DNA of 64,000 bases from Orthonyx spaldingii. Its lineage: Eukaryota; Chordata; Aves; Passeriformes; Orthonychidae. The position numbers and the translations under genes were made by a program. Each line of letters starts with the position of its first letter. The first letter of the stretch is position 1. The stretch spans positions 1,273,255-1,337,254 of the forward strand of contig VZTJ01003848.1 in NCBI GenBank assembly GCA_013397795.1, in the 5' to 3' direction. The notes under the pieces are model-generated. The model was not told where the DNA came from. It did no database searches and worked only from the letters and a program-made list of their open reading frames with translations. This document shows, piece by piece, positions 12,938 to 26,785 of the stretch.

Positions 12938-13719
12938 ATTGAGTGCAATGCTGGGTTCTGATAAGGATCTTGCACCTTTTGGATTCCAGCTAATTTGTTC
13001 ACCTGACTGGCCGTGCCTTTGCTGGCACACGAAGCAGGCCAGGACCTGCTCCAGCCCAGAGGGTGAGAGGCATGGCATGGCTTGTGCTTAGGGAATTAAG
13101 CCTTCCTTCTCCACAGAGCAGGGCACTCTTCTCTACAAGGCCAGCTGGAAATTGTCTCCATGGCTTTGCTTATTTTCTGCTGTTTTGGTGTAGACCAATG
13201 GTAAGAATGAGACCTGCAAGGGGTTTTACTCTTAAAATATCCATCTGCAGAACGGCAATTACCTCTGGTGTGCTATGAGCTCCTGTGTGTTGGTAGACAT
13301 AACTTCTCTAGACCATTAATTTTTTTACACGCTGGCACTATGTCACTCCCTGTTTGCATAGTCTCTGAAGGAAACAGATGCAATCTCTTCCAACTCTCCC
13401 AGTGCTGACGTCTTTCTGCGCTGCTCATCACTCTCATCAGCTGTTCCTGAGCTGCCTCTAACCCACAGTTGGAAATTCAAAGCCGGGCCCCTCCCCAGCT
13501 GCCGCTTTGATGTCCATTTCTCCCCCTCCACATCACCTACATCGCTCCCTTTGAACACCGACATCGTGATAAGGTTTATGAAATTACTTCCCGTTAGGAT
13601 GAGGGCACCCAAACCCTGCGTGTCTCAGGACCATCTGCTGCTTCTGACATGGGCATGGGTAAGTATCTTCTAGCAGAAAGACAAGATTCATTGTGGAGTT
13701 GCCACAGTTTGTGAATCAG

Positions 13720-13995
13720 AGCCCTGGAATATATGCATAAACACTAATTAAACCCAATTTAAAAGTGTCTGATATTTATCGAGCTTCATTTAGTTAGGGA
13801 TCAAAATTAAATTATTGATTAGTTACTGAGTGAAGCTATGTCAGTGTCATTCTCTAAAGTAAACAGAAGAACATTTACCTTAAGGGACCAATTCAGTTCT
13901 CAGTCAACTTCAGAAAACATTTGATTTGATGACACTTAGGAATATCATAAGCCTGAAAAATGTTTGCATTTAAATTGCATACCAGTTGAAATTTT
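13720..13995. promoter_or_regulatory. Candidate conserved non-coding element
   Basis: AT-rich, complex (not low-complexity) sequence with POU- and homeodomain-type motifs: ATATGCATAA near 13731, CTAATTAAA near 13743, and ATTGATTAG near 13815. There is no repeat signature and no long frame. This texture is typical of vertebrate developmental CNEs, but conservation cannot be judged from one sequence. Confidence 0.25.
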
Positions 13996-14091
13996 GGGGG
14001 TTGAATTCTTTGCATAATTCACTTCTCCTGAAAGTCAGATCTTGGAGGATGTCTGGATCTAGGGGTGTGAGTTTGGGGGTTTTTTTGGTTG

Positions 14092-14118
<27 letters not shown>
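14092..14118. repeat. Poly(T) tract, 27 bp
   Basis: Uninterrupted run of 27 T, preceded by a G/T-rich lead-in (14070-14091). No processed pseudogene is recognisable on either side, so I do not treat it as a retroposon tail. The length is likely to be polymorphic or mis-called. Confidence 0.95.
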
Positions 14119-14122
<4 letters not shown>

Positions 14123-15015
14123 TAATTTAGCATTTAAGAGACAGGAGCCAGCAAAGCCTGCTTGCTCAGCAGCTTGTAGAAAGTTTTCCAAATCTGGCCA
14201 GATGAGGGGGGGAGCATCAACGATATCGCTGGCAGAATACATTACAACAGCTGTTGGAAAAGACCTTCAGAGGAACAGAATACAATAGAAATGCTGGATC
14301 AGAGTGAGAATTGCAGACAAGGGTCTGGGATCTGGTCTTGGAAGATACCCAGTGTTAGCAACTTCACTAGAAGGCTACAGCAGACCATTTGGAGACAATA
14401 AATCTCTGTGCAAATCTTGTCCTAATCCAAATAGGTTTAGGGATAATTTATACCAGCAAGAATAGAAGAGATACCAAGAATTTTCTGGAGAGGAAGAAAC
14501 ACTAATATTGACATTTCTTTCCTCGAATGCTCCATCTTGCTCTCCAGCACTATTTCTGTTTCAAATGGGAAAATAGAAGCTGCATATCTGCTACTGCTAC
14601 TAATTTAAAAATTAATAGCTCCTTTTTCTTTCTTTCCCCAAGTAAGAACTTTTAACTTGTTAGTGGTTGGTGAGATATGCGGACCTTGGAGTCAACTAGA
14701 GTCTCACTGTTTATGTTACAGTAGAGCCTAGAGACCATAATCGGTGTTCCAGGTGCTACACAGATGGAGGCAGCCTGCTCCAAATAGCCTCAAAATAGGT
14801 AAGGAGGGGGCACAACAAAAAGATAGGGAGAATAGTGTGAGCTCAGGCTGCTAAGCAAGTTGGAGCTGGGAATTCTCTCCTGCATCCTCCATCACCCTGT
14901 GCTCCAGAAGGGGTTTTCCACTGCTTTCCTGAGTGTTGTATTTCACCAGTTCTAGCTGATTTCTAACTCACGTCACTGACATGGCCAAAACTCAGCCTAC
15001 TGCCTTATTTTTAAA

Positions 15016-15035
15016 TTTTTTTTTTTTTTTTTTTT
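15016..15035. repeat. Poly(T) tract, 20 bp
   Basis: Uninterrupted run of 20 T. No retroposed body with matching orientation is visible next to it. Confidence 0.95.
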
Positions 15036-18000
15036 GGAGAAGGGCATATGTGTATGTCTCCTCCTTGGAGATACCAATCCCATGAAACAGAAATGCTGCC
15101 AGAATTTTCACTCTAATGGTACAAAGGATGACACTACAAAAAGTCCTGCTGCTATTTTTATCCCTCATCCAGCTGCCCTCCATAGCTTTCTGTTTGTGTT
15201 TTCCTCTTTTACTAGACAACCTTGTCACCAAGAGAGGGTGGGGGCTGGAGCTGGGAAGAAACACCTAAACAAAGCTGGCTGCAAAGCAGAGGTGGGTTGG
15301 CTGTGGGGGTAGTGACAAGGAATTCTTCCTCCAGAGCCTAACTTTGTCCATGAACTCTAGTTCCACTTAATAACCTAAATTGCCTCAATTTTGTCCAGCC
15401 TCCCCACTTCACTCATATAAAGAACGATATAGGAAGACAAGGGTGAAATAACCTCTAAATAAAAGATGAGGTAATTTTGAAGGCACATTAGATTTTATAT
15501 GTATTATGCCTTTTTATATAAGCCCACTGAGTGCTGAAGCATCTCCAGTATGGAGCTGTCACCTGGTATTTTCCACTTTATGGCAGTTTGCAGAAAATGC
15601 GAGTGTCTCTGGTGCAAATTACTCAGAATTCCTCACTAACTTTCTGGGGTAGGGAGTTGTGTTGATAGAGATGGGTTTGTTGTTGTTGTCTTCTGTTTTC
15701 CTCTAACCTTAGCCATCATTTTCAAAGGAAATAGAAAGGAACCATCTGTATATAAATCAAAGATCTTGCTGAGCTGAAAGAAGGTGTTTCCCTGGCAATC
15801 TGCTTGGGAAATGAATGTATGGGATTGATGTGGGTGAAATTCCGGCCGAAATTCAGCGGTTTTTGTTATACTGCCTGGATGATCCCAAACATCTGACCTT
15901 AAAATCTGTGAACCATACAGAGCAAGATTAGTGCTGGTACGGATAATGTAGCAATGCCACAAACATAACCAACTATTGGTCTGATATATTGCAAGATTTA
16001 GAGTTTCAGAATATTTTACACTGCCTGAAAAAGAACTCTTGAAGGGATTGCTGACTAGGAAATTTCTAATTTGCCTCTTCTGTCTTCATTTTCAGTCTTC
16101 TTTGGTGGATGAGCTGATGTGTTTTTGGCAAAGAAGAGTGTGAAGGCCAGGCATAGGACAGAGAGGCCACAAGCAGTAGGAGCTATTAGCCATGACATGA
16201 ACTACTCTGTAGACCAAGCTCTGTTTCTACTTCTCTTCCCTGAAGGGCACAGGGGAGAAGAGATTAGCTGTGTCACTTCCGATGGAAATCAACTTGCTGG
16301 AAGGGAATCGCTGGAAGGTCTGAAACCTACTTGGCTACATTTATACTTGTCAAGTCTCATGAATTATCTCGGAGAGTCTCTCACTTGCTCACCCCATGTC
16401 TCATCCCAGACACTGGCAGCAGGGTGACCTGACCTCATTCTTGCAGTGGGACCTCGAGGGCCAGTGTAGCTTTCTGGGGAAAGTTACCAGTTGCATCAGG
16501 ATTAGCAGATGCAGTGCTTGGAAATCAGATTATGTACACTCAAGGGTGACCTCACACCCATTGGAGACTTGGTGGAAGAGAATCTTCCAATGCTACTAGT
16601 CAAATTATCTGACTTCTGAAATCTCACATATATGGTTAGAAAGATCAGAAATCCTCCAACAAAAGTCCTCCAACATTCTCCTCACCATTTTTATTTTTTC
16701 TTTCTTTTTTTTTTTTTGGACAGAGTGTGATGCAGGAAGGAATAAATCTTTCTGATCTTGTTGCACCACGACTGTCATTAGTTATAGTATGTTCAGAGAC
16801 ACATGGACTCCAGGTTAAGAAGGAGGCAGTGATTAGCAAATTTCACCCCCCTTTCCCCTCTGGCTCACTTAGACTGTAGAACTTCTCCCCAGAAATGGGA
16901 TTAAGTCACAGGTTTGATAAAGAGATCTAATCTTGTTGTAAAGGATCTAAGTGAATCCTCCTCTCACTTGGCAAACTGGCCCAGCGTTTAATCATTCTTA
17001 CCCTGAGGAAACGGCATCTTGTTTCAAGGTCAAGTTTATCACATTTCCACTCCAGCTACTGAAACCTTTCTTGACTTTCTAGGAGGAGAGTTCCCTGGGA
17101 GCTGGGTTAGCTCACTGTTCTGAGGTGCCCAGCACTTCAGTTCAGTGAAGTGACCTCTGCATTGGTTTAAGGTGCTCCCAAACTGCAGGAGGGGTACAGC
17201 TGGGAGGAAGCTCGGGACATACCAGCCAGAAGGAAGAGAAACAAGTTCCTCCCTCTCTGGGAGACAGCAGTCATGCTTACAGGGAGGTGGAGAGGAGGGT
17301 TTACCTCCCCAGTTAGCTCAGTGTGCTGTGTTCTGCTGTGTCAGTCATCCTTGCTCATAAGTCTCCAAAGGGACTGGATTCACATCAGAGTGCAACCAAG
17401 AGGGTTGGGACTCCCCTGGTTCCATGGTGTGACACTGACCCCACTGCTGCACAACCCCTGCCTTGTGCCTTTTGGGTTGACTGGTGGCCAGGTTTGCCCA
17501 AGGAGCTTTTGCTGTGTACCAAACCCCTGCAGGGCTCTGGGATCTCAGGCAATGCTGTGAGACTGACCCAAACTGTTGTGAGCATGCCCTTATCCCCTCA
17601 CAGAAGTGCTCTGTTTATTCTGCTTGGAGACCTGGAAGAAATGCTCCTGGCAGAAACTCCTGTTATATGGACTTGTTTTGGCCCATAAAAAGTGCATCTA
17701 CAGGAAGAGGTTTTGAATTGCCTGCTGTAGGCCTGTAGTCAAAACCTCAGACCTTTTCTACTATGTCCCTGGTCCTGGGAAAAGAGTCAAACCTGCTGCC
17801 TGTTGTTGGCTGAACAAATCCCTTATTATTCCAGCCAGAGCCATCCAGGTCTCCTGGCCTGCCTTGACCCTGCGCTCCTCAAACCATTATTGCAACAGTG
17901 ACAAGGGAAGATTCAGGCCAGCTGTCTGAGAGTGGCCAAAGCAAACGAGGAGGGGCTGGGGCACCAGAGCCAAAACCTCTGCGTGCAGCTTGCAGGGAGC

Positions 18001-21000
18001 CAGGGCACGGGGTGCAGGGCTCCATCCATCTCCTAGAGGACCTGGGGCCAGAAGTTGGCTTCACATTGCTGGAATTCGGCCACAAGGGAGAACTCACCCG
18101 AGGTAAATCCCTGGAGTCCTCTGCTGAGTACTTTATTGATGTCTTGGTTAACCACTTGTGGTATGAGCCAAGCATGTCTGTGAAACTCACTGCTCTAGAG
18201 CTGCCAGTGTAAGAACCTTCTGTCACTAGAGGAGGGAAAGAAGGATGGGGGAGAAAGGAAGAACATATGTTCCTTCTTGTAGTCCTTCTGGTTAGCATGA
18301 GGGAGTGGGAGGCATGTGTGTGGTGGAGTGAAGGCATTTTTCACTGCACATTCATTATTGCCATGAAATGAATGGTTTTTTTCCAAGTAAAGCATATAGT
18401 GCCTAATGCCTCGCACAGCATTGGAGACATAGAAAAACTCAATGTCCTCAAATACCTCAAGAAACTTTTTCTTAAGTGTGCAGGGTCTTGACTCCACTCC
18501 AGCTGAAGATACTCAGGCCAACCCCATCCACATCTCTATTGAAATGTCAGCCCGTCAGTGGTGGCTTTTCTAATGGGCTGCTAGCAAATTCTCCTCTGCA
18601 GCCTTTGCAGTCTTGTCCTTGAACATCTAAAAGAAATAGTTTTACAGATGTAGCTGGTACATATTTGCTTGTACCTCAGTCCTCTGGTTAAAAATTGCTA
18701 GTGGGTGTGGACAGCCTTGTCATCCTGGATGTTCCTGTCTTCCCCTGGCTCACCTTCACTACTGAATAATCTGCAGCCTTTCATCTGTCAGAAAGGAAGT
18801 GTTGTGAAACTCCCTGTGCCATCTCCAAGCTGGCTCCTCAGTTAATGAAAAGGGGAGTGTCTCCATGTTCCTACGTGTTGACTAAGTAAATCTAGAAATG
18901 ATCCTTTGGCTATCACTGCATTCCTTAATGGTTTTTATTTTTTAGTGTGTATGTGTGTGATTATCTGTTGAAGCAATAGCAAATGTTGATAGTAGGGCTA
19001 AAAAGGAGACCGTGTCCTTGTGCTTGTTTTAGTAAATGAAATGATTTTTTGAACAAAAGAATAAATATTGGTTAGAACACTACAGTGCTTTGCTCATAAT
19101 AAGCTCAAAGTTGGGTTGTTCAGGAGATGAACTAGGCTTGCAAGTTCAACATTCAGCTAACAAAAATAATAAATAAAAGTAAAACAATTGTTCTCAAGCA
19201 CCTGCTCTTCAACTAAAAATGTCATTGAAGGTATTTGTGCTTGTCACTGAAGGAAGGAGATCATTCACGAGCACAGGTAGATTGAACTGAGACGACTGAG
19301 GCAGTTACTGCATTTAGCTGTCCTCCCCATTTCTCTCCTGGTGGTCAGCATCTTGCTGAAACGCTGGTGAAGCTGATCTGGAACTACAATTCTCAAAGTC
19401 CAAACCAAAGTTTCCTTTCACCTGCCTTTCTGCAGACTGCAGCGCCTGTGGGTCATTTTGTTGGGCTGCCCCAGTGGCAGGGCTGGCAATCTCTGTGAGC
19501 AGTAACTGCTCCAGCCATCTCACTAGTGTTTGAGAAGAAGGCATTAACTGACTAATTTTAATTTACAGCAGCTGAAGATGTGGTCTTACCTTGTTTGCTT
19601 TCTAAAGTCATGTGTGGTTCTGGTGGGGAGGTGCAATTTGGCCACTCGTGCGGGAGAACCAAATGATTAGATCTGATCTGTAGGTAAATAAATATCCATC
19701 AATAACTTGGCCTCAGTTGTCTACTGCAACCTTGTTTCTTTGTACAGAGACCACTGACTTTAATAACTAAGGTTCAACCTGTGGCTGTTTAAGTAAGATC
19801 CTGAATGAGCTTTTTCATAGTCACTGCAGCTTTGCAATCTTCCCTCTGGAAGCAGTTATTACCAACATTCAGAAAGCCATTGTTGCTCTCAAGCAGTAAA
19901 TGTGTATGAAACACACACACAGAGTGAATGCTACAAACCCACAGACTTGTGTGACTGTTTAGTCCCCTTTTTCTGCCTGGCCAGTGTCCTATCCTGATGG
20001 CATGGGGGGACATCTAATGGTTGAGTAACAGACCATAAGGAAATTTTCCATTGTATATCTTGGTTGATGTTTTTATCAGAATTTGTCTCTTCTTTGCCAC
20101 TTTTCACCTTTAAAATTGTCAGTTTTACTGATTAACTTGTTTAGTTTATTCACTTTTAGGGGAAAACTGTAATCATTAGCTGTAATTTCAATCTATTTAG
20201 CAAACTCCCTTCTAAGCAGAAATAACAGAGAGAAACCTAAGAATACTCATCTGCCTAATTTAGCAAGAAAGATACGGGAATGACTTCATTGTGAAACAGA
20301 AATATTTTCAGTAGAGAAAATACTGGTTGTTGAACTCTGCTCAGTCTAGCACAGAAAGACTTAATCAGAAACAAGGGCTCTAAACTCAGTGAAAATTTTG
20401 CCACTAAAATAGCTTGTTTGTTTTATTTTGTTTTGGGTTTTATTTGGGGTGTTTCGCATTTTTTTTTTTTTTTTAATTTTTTTTCAGTCTGGGGTAGGGT
20501 CCTGAAGGAAAGTACTGGATCTTGCATTCCTTGATGTTTTCAGATCAGGCCTGTATGCATTTTTGCAAGATGAGCTTTAGTCAAACCTAAACTCCTACAC
20601 TCAGCCTAAGAGTTGTGGTTTAATGGAGAATGTCATCCAAGAGGCTAAGCTTAATCTTTTAATGGGCCTGTCTGGCTTTAAATTTATGAAGAAAGATTTG
20701 GTGCCTCGGTGTCCTTGAAAGACTCTCCTGACTGCAGGTTTGGTTGGCACATAGTTTTGTAGTTCCTTTGACCACAGTTTCTTGTCTTTTTGCTTGGATG
20801 GAACTCTTTATATTAGCAGGGATTCTGTCTTTTTGTGCTCACCTTTAGGTTCTTCTCCTGCCCTACTCTGACACTTCAACTCAACCATTTTATTGCCCAG
20901 AAGGGATGGAGGCTACTGCAGTTAAAGTGTACTCAGGATAATACAATTTTCCTTCTGCTTTGGTTCTTGTACATCCTAAACCTGCATGTGGTGTCCAGAT

Positions 21001-24000
21001 GTTGCCCTACAGATGTCTGTAGCTACTGAAGAAATTCCTACATAGCTCATCAAGTTTTCTATCCAGATCTTTTTACTGTGAGGAATCCTTCAGGTTACCA
21101 CAGCTGCAGGTTACACAATATGTGTGGATGTTCTGCTATGGCTTGGGTAAGCAATCGCTTGGCTGATTACTCATTGGAAAGCAGAATAATTAATAATGTT
21201 AAATCAAATATAACCTAATCTAAAGGCGTAGCTGATGATGTGCTTATCAACATACTTTGCTGATTTTTATCAGGTGGAAAGTTGTATCTTAGAAGATTAA
21301 AGGAAAGAAAAAGAAATCTTAATACTCAGTGATGAAAGTATTGGTGGCATGAGTGCAATCTGCAGATCTAAGACAATATTATTTAGGAAAATGAATTTGC
21401 TGTTTCAGAGTATTAGTGAACATGCCTGAGGTTTTATTGTTGAACAGAATACCTTGCGGAGTTCATCCACATCAGCCCTAATCTGGCTTTTGCATGGCTC
21501 TAAAAAAACCTTCACACCAGCAGGAAGCCAAACAGAGGTACCAGGCTTCAGAGAGGGGCAGAAATCCATCTGGGCAGATGAGGTTTTATGGTCAGGCCCT
21601 GCAATTAGCTATGATTTGGCAATGGGTAGCAGAAGCAAGAAATGAAGCAGGATTATGGGACACTGATAGCAAGAAATCAGAAAATGAGCTCAAATTTGGG
21701 ATCTGCCTGTCTGTCTTCCTAAGGCACTCCCAGCCTTTGCCCGAGCTGGGCTGGAAATGAACATGTGAATGCAGTGTATTACATCAGAACAGAGGGTGGT
21801 GTCTCAAACAGAGGCCAAAGCAGAAGCTGTTGATGGAAAAATGGATTTATTAAATGTATACTAAGGGAGGAGAAGCTTTTTTATCTGAGATATTTAAAAC
21901 TAATGTAAATAAATACATATGTTTTGGTCTCCTGATTTTCCAGTGTAAGAAGGAGTGAACAGTAGATTACTAAAATAAAGCAAGATTAAGACAGATTAAG
22001 CAGAAATATTATTTATAACATTTTCAAAGAATTTCCTTTCTTGTGTCCTGTGGAAATGAAGAAACCTGTTCGGTCACTGGATAAAGGTGGAAATCATGAT
22101 CAGTTGGAGCTGTGTTTGTTGATGGTGTTTGATTTTAAACTGTGTGATTAACAAAGCTTGAGATGGCAGCAAAGCTTTCATTTTTACAATTCAGAAATTA
22201 AAAGCCTTAAATGACTGAAACTTAAGGGCAATTTGACATGCACTTTATGCAGTGTCATATAATGATATTTTTTTCTGGAGGGATAATTCTTTTATGACTT
22301 ACACATCAAATGTCTCATTCATACTGGAACATATGACTAAAACACACAGAATTGTGCCAGGAAGGGGCTTTTGTAGCTAACATCTAGGTAACATCAATTT
22401 AAGGAAAGAAGAAAAGATAGATTAACTGGAACCAAGTCACAGATTTCTAGCTAGAGAAGGTTACAGGCATATGCAATCAAGCATGACATTTGTTGAATTA
22501 AAGTATTTGTGAAATGCAAAGGTGGTGAATTTGATTCATTAGGCTTTGATGGTGCAGAGCTGCACAGGTCTTTGCATATGCACTAGTTCAGCTTCAGACC
22601 TGACAGAGTTGAGATCTGACAATGCACCTTAGATGATTTTTCCTCTGACTTCACACCCTTGGCTTCATTTTCCCCAAGAAACTTTCCTCACTGAAGAATA
22701 TGTCATCCTCCTTCTCCTGTTAGACAGTGCCTGGCCCCACAGAGGTTTTCAATGTGCAAGGCAAGGTACTTATTCAAAGACTGATGCAAAATATTTATAT
22801 CAGGATCTGAAACTTGAAATAATCCACTTATTTTCCTTTATTAATCCTCCTCAAGTTGGTTTTGCACTTGGTTTTGAAGTTTGCTTTTTTTAATCCATGT
22901 CTCTGGCCAGTGTCTGCTTTTACTGGACTATGGGAACACCTCAAGTATATGTGAAAAGCAAAGGCAAGATAGAGAAAGGCGATGCAATTTAAGGTCATAT
23001 AGGAGGCTTATATTCAAGTGTTGCATTTATTTTAAATATCTATGAGTGAGCACCCATTTTAATTGAAATGGGAAAAGAAATTCAAGGGATCTCTCACAAT
23101 TTATCTTTAAAGTGATTCTCCATTTCCTGAGGCCAAAGGAAGTAGAAAAAACATTAGACTTTTCTGCCTAAAATTTGCTTCTCAAATTCTGTCCTTTAAC
23201 AGATAAAAGACCCTTTAGTTCTCTTTTCTCTGCCACACAATGAAAAATTTCCTTAAGAAATCCTATGCCGTTTTTTGTTGGTTTTTTTTTCGTCAGCCAC
23301 ACATTCTTTTTGTCTTACACACCCTGGATTTAATGTGCAAAGACAGAAACACTTATAAAACTTTGCTTTGGCACAGTAAAAATGGCAAATCACTGCAAAG
23401 TGGGCAGTAGATATTTTCCTTATGCAATAGCTGTAAAGACAGCAAACTGTTACCATCAGCACAAACGCTGAAGTTGCCACCCTTGTTTAGAGTTCCTGAA
23501 ACACAAACCTTTTCAACATCCCCCTACATTTCAGAGAGACAGAGTTCTCTGCAGCAGTTATGGGCCCTACATCAAGTTTTTTCTCAGAGGCTTTTGCAGC
23601 AATTCCAGAACAATTTGTGTCAGTGGAAGCGCTGTGGTGGGATGAACACAGTGCTCCAGCCAGAGTCAGCACTTGAAGTTGTGAGGACCAAAATAATTCT
23701 GGGCTTTCTCTGCCACCAGCATAGAGAGGAAAGTGTCATGGGGAGGCAATTCTGACTTTTTCCATCTCCACAAAATACAGACCGAGTCTTCAGCCTGCAT
23801 GAGAGGGGATGAATCCAAACCTTGCTGCTTCTGTGAATGTAGTTATTAATCCTGTGTCCATCAGCTAGCTGAAAAGTCCATGAAGTAGAAGGAAAGCTCT
23901 TTGTATCCCAAGTCTTGAAAAGTTAATACTCTTGTGTGCTTTAACTTATATTCTAGATTTTAGAACAGGTTTCCTAGCCTTGTTTTCAAAGAAAAGGAGG

Positions 24001-26503
24001 CATATGTTACAATGCACTGCTTAAATGTGTCCGTATGTCTTACGCTGGTGCATTTTGGACCTGTTTGCTGACTCTGGTCATAGTGGAAGGGAACAAAACT
24101 GTAAACATAACTAGGTTCTTCTAAAGCTAGTGAAATTTGTTGGTTAGATTAAAAAAAAAAATTCTGTACATGCCCTCAGCTCTGGGAGAAGTAGAGAATT
24201 CACCCTGGAGAGGAGTCCTGATGACACCTCAGACATGGGAAAACTTCACCTACATCTTGTGTCACAGGCAGAAATGAGAGCCAGCCACAAGGTGCAGATG
24301 CCTCAGAAATCAGCTCTCAGGAGTACTGGTGTTCATGTTGATACACTTTGAAGCAAAGGAAGACACACAACCTCTCTGTCTCCTGCCCTTAAATGTAACC
24401 ATACGTGTCAGGATCCGCAGGTCAGTCTTCTGAGAAGATCTGGGATTAACAAAATAGCAAGTGAAGGTGAGTTGGAGGGGTCCACTCCAAATGTGAATTT
24501 CCCAACTTCCTATGAATGTCTGCTCACGTTGACTTTAAATCCACTGAAACAGCCTTGGGTAGCACCGTTTGGACATAGGATCAGGGCAAGCCTCACACGT
24601 GGGTGAGCCCCTGTGCTGTGGGCATCGTGGCCAGCATGGTTTCAGCAATTTACTTCCAATTCATTGGTGCATATCGACTGAAGGGAAAATCTGACGTGTG
24701 CCCTGCAGAACAGCTGCCTCTGTCTTTCCTACTCTGTTAACTTGTAGCCTTCTTTCTATGGAAATATTTCTCATAGCAACTTATTCTAAGGGTTGTCCTT
24801 CTAAATTGGGCAGGAAAAGCCTACATAAGCACTAAACCAGTCATTTTCTGCAGCAACTTCTGGCACATTCCTTCAGCCAGAGTGAGTATCATTTTTATTT
24901 CTTGTTATATTTTCCCTAAGCTTTTCTTGGTTTGTGTTCCCAGATGTAAAAATGCTGTCAAGGTGAGGGAACCGGACAAAACCCTGTTCTATGACAAAGG
25001 AAGGACTAAATGCTGGGAGTGATGTCTGAGATGGGTTTGATGCAGATGCTTTTAATCTGGTGTTTGGAAGATCCCACAAACAAAAATGAACAAATCCCAC
25101 AAAAGGAAAACATGTCTCTTTAAACTACGTATAAAAGCCTAAGAGCCAAACAGATGTGTGATATACAAGTTACGAGCCATGGGTGAAACTTAAGAATTTA
25201 AAAACTATTTAAAACTCTTGTAAATGTTCAAACTGTAGACTCAATGATATTTGTATTTTGAATTTTGCTTCTTCTACAAAGGGTGAATTTTGTTTTAGAC
25301 ATAGAGTGGGAAGTCATCTCCTGGTTGACTAAGTCTGTTCCCATTCTGTTGGAGGCAAATATGCCATAAAAATGTATTTAGTAAATTTATCGAGTTCCAC
25401 AATAATTCTGTTTATGCTTTGGGGTTTTTCCTATGGAAGTTTCTAGAGATTAATATCTCTGATTGAGAGTTTTTTTCTTCCAGTTTCCAAGCTGACTGTA
25501 TTCATGGCTGGTGTATACTCGATTCCCTCTTGAGTCAACAAAGTCCTTCAGCTTAAATGTCTTTTTTCACTCCATAGTTCAGACCTACAGTTATAAGGGA
25601 AAAAAAAAGTTGTATTCCTGACAATCTGTTTTCCTGTCCATTCTCATTTTAATTTGCTTTGAAAAATGTGTTGCTGGAATTGCACACATATTCTCACATT
25701 TTGGTATGGTGGCTTTAATCCCTCTTCATTTTTTCCTTGAAATATCACATCCCTTAACAGTTTAAGACTGCTTTATCCCTCTTCACCGTTATAACATAAT
25801 GATTGCATATAGTTCTTTGTTGACTGTATGCACAAAATATTTTGTCTCTCTTTCCTTAGCCTCTATTTGTGACAAATATTAGTGCTGTTTATTCCCAGCT
25901 GTGGGACCTTGCATTTAATACTATTGCATTCCAGTCCATCTCTATTATTCCAGGTTCTCTTTTTCTCCTTGTATGATAGTCTCGTCCCACGCAGCATAAC
26001 CAGTGCCTCCTATCTCCACAGCAACAATTTCTCAGTAAAAATATTCAGTCTTGGGGTTGATGATCTCCAGTCCAGTTTATTTGCATTTCTCAAAGTTGCT
26101 TTTTACCATAGTCTTTTGGTTTTTCTCCCAAAACAGCAAATAAAGGTGCGCAAACCCTTATTTTTTCGTTTCCCATTTTGCTCAGTTTAAATAATTTTCA
26201 AGTTAGCAGCTACATGCTAAATGTTGTCTGCTGTTCTGGAGAGTATCACAGCACAATTGCACCTTCTTGTTGAACATGCCTGTTTGTTCTTATAGATAGA
26301 GAATATTTATTTATCCAGACAAGGAAGGAGGAAAGAGAAGGACTTTGGAGCACCAGCTCTTGCGGCCTCTCCCCATGCCGAGCACATCAGGCTGCTTTCC
26401 AAGGGACTGTAAGAACATGCCTCTCACTCCAGGCCTTTATCCTGAGACTGTGGTGGGTACCACTACTGGGATTTTTAAGAAAGTATTCTTCATGAGTTTG
26501 GAC
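15036..26503. other. Long single-copy non-coding stretch
   Basis: About 11.5 kb without a recognisable gene or transposon. GC-richer patches (17170-17740 and 17880-18340) carry overlapping frames up to 152 codons on both strands, with no domain I recognise. T-rich low complexity occurs at 16700-16718 and 20413-20486, and (A)10 near 24150. A short (CA)n lies near 19910-19920. The regions 22000-22560 and 23100-23480 are AT-rich and complex, but I see no specific signal in them. Confidence 0.6.
20413..20486. repeat. T-rich low-complexity tract
   Basis: Irregular TTTTG/TTTTA runs followed by poly(T) (20459-20474) and a second T run. Low-complexity DNA without element signature. Confidence 0.75.
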
Positions 26504-26785
26504 CACAGAATCACAAAATAATTTCATTTGGAAGGGACCTTTAAAGATCATCTAGTCCAAAACCCCCTGCCACCAGGTTGCTTGGAGCCCCATCCAATCT
26601 GACTTTAAATGTTTCCAGGGATGGGGTATCTACCACCTGTCTGGGCAATCTGTTCCAGTGCTTTGCCACCCTCATTGTAAGAAAATTCTTCCTATTTCTA
26701 GTCTAAATTGACCCTCCTGCAGTTTAAAACCTCTACCCTTTGTTCTACCACAACAGGCCCTACTAAAACGTTTCGTCCCAAAGAT
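26504..26785 (-). mobile_element. CR1 LINE 3' fragment
   Basis: On the plus strand it runs 'cagaatcac', 'tttggaagggacc', 'aagatcatctagtcc', 'ccccctgccaccaggttgc', 'tgtttccagggatgggg', 'atctgttccagtgctttgcc' and 'tctaccctttgttctaccac', ending near 'caacaggccctactaaaa'. Read in reverse this is the CR1 ORF2 C-terminal region plus 3' UTR, on the minus strand. The terminal ATTCTATG repeat has decayed (AATCACAAAATAA), which suggests an older copy than the one at 46303. The frame is broken and not functional. Confidence 0.92.

Larger units (their letters stand above)
11181..14091. other. Non-coding DNA with a GC-richer block
   Basis: 11340-11810 is GC-richer than its surroundings and open on both strands (plus 11447-11809, 120 codons; minus 11437-11724, 95 codons). 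The encoded residues resemble nothing I recognise and I see no convincing splice-site pair, so I do not call an exon. 13343-13612 (minus, 89 codons) is likewise GC-rich and unrecognised. A pyrimidine (CTTTC)n-type tract lies at 12911-12937. A CNE-like block at 13720-13995 is listed separately. Confidence 0.5.

Noticed and set aside
17879..18337. 152-codon minus-strand frame
   Set aside because: Pro/Ser/Arg-rich residues typical of random GC-rich translation, overlapped by a 104-codon plus-strand frame, no family resemblance.
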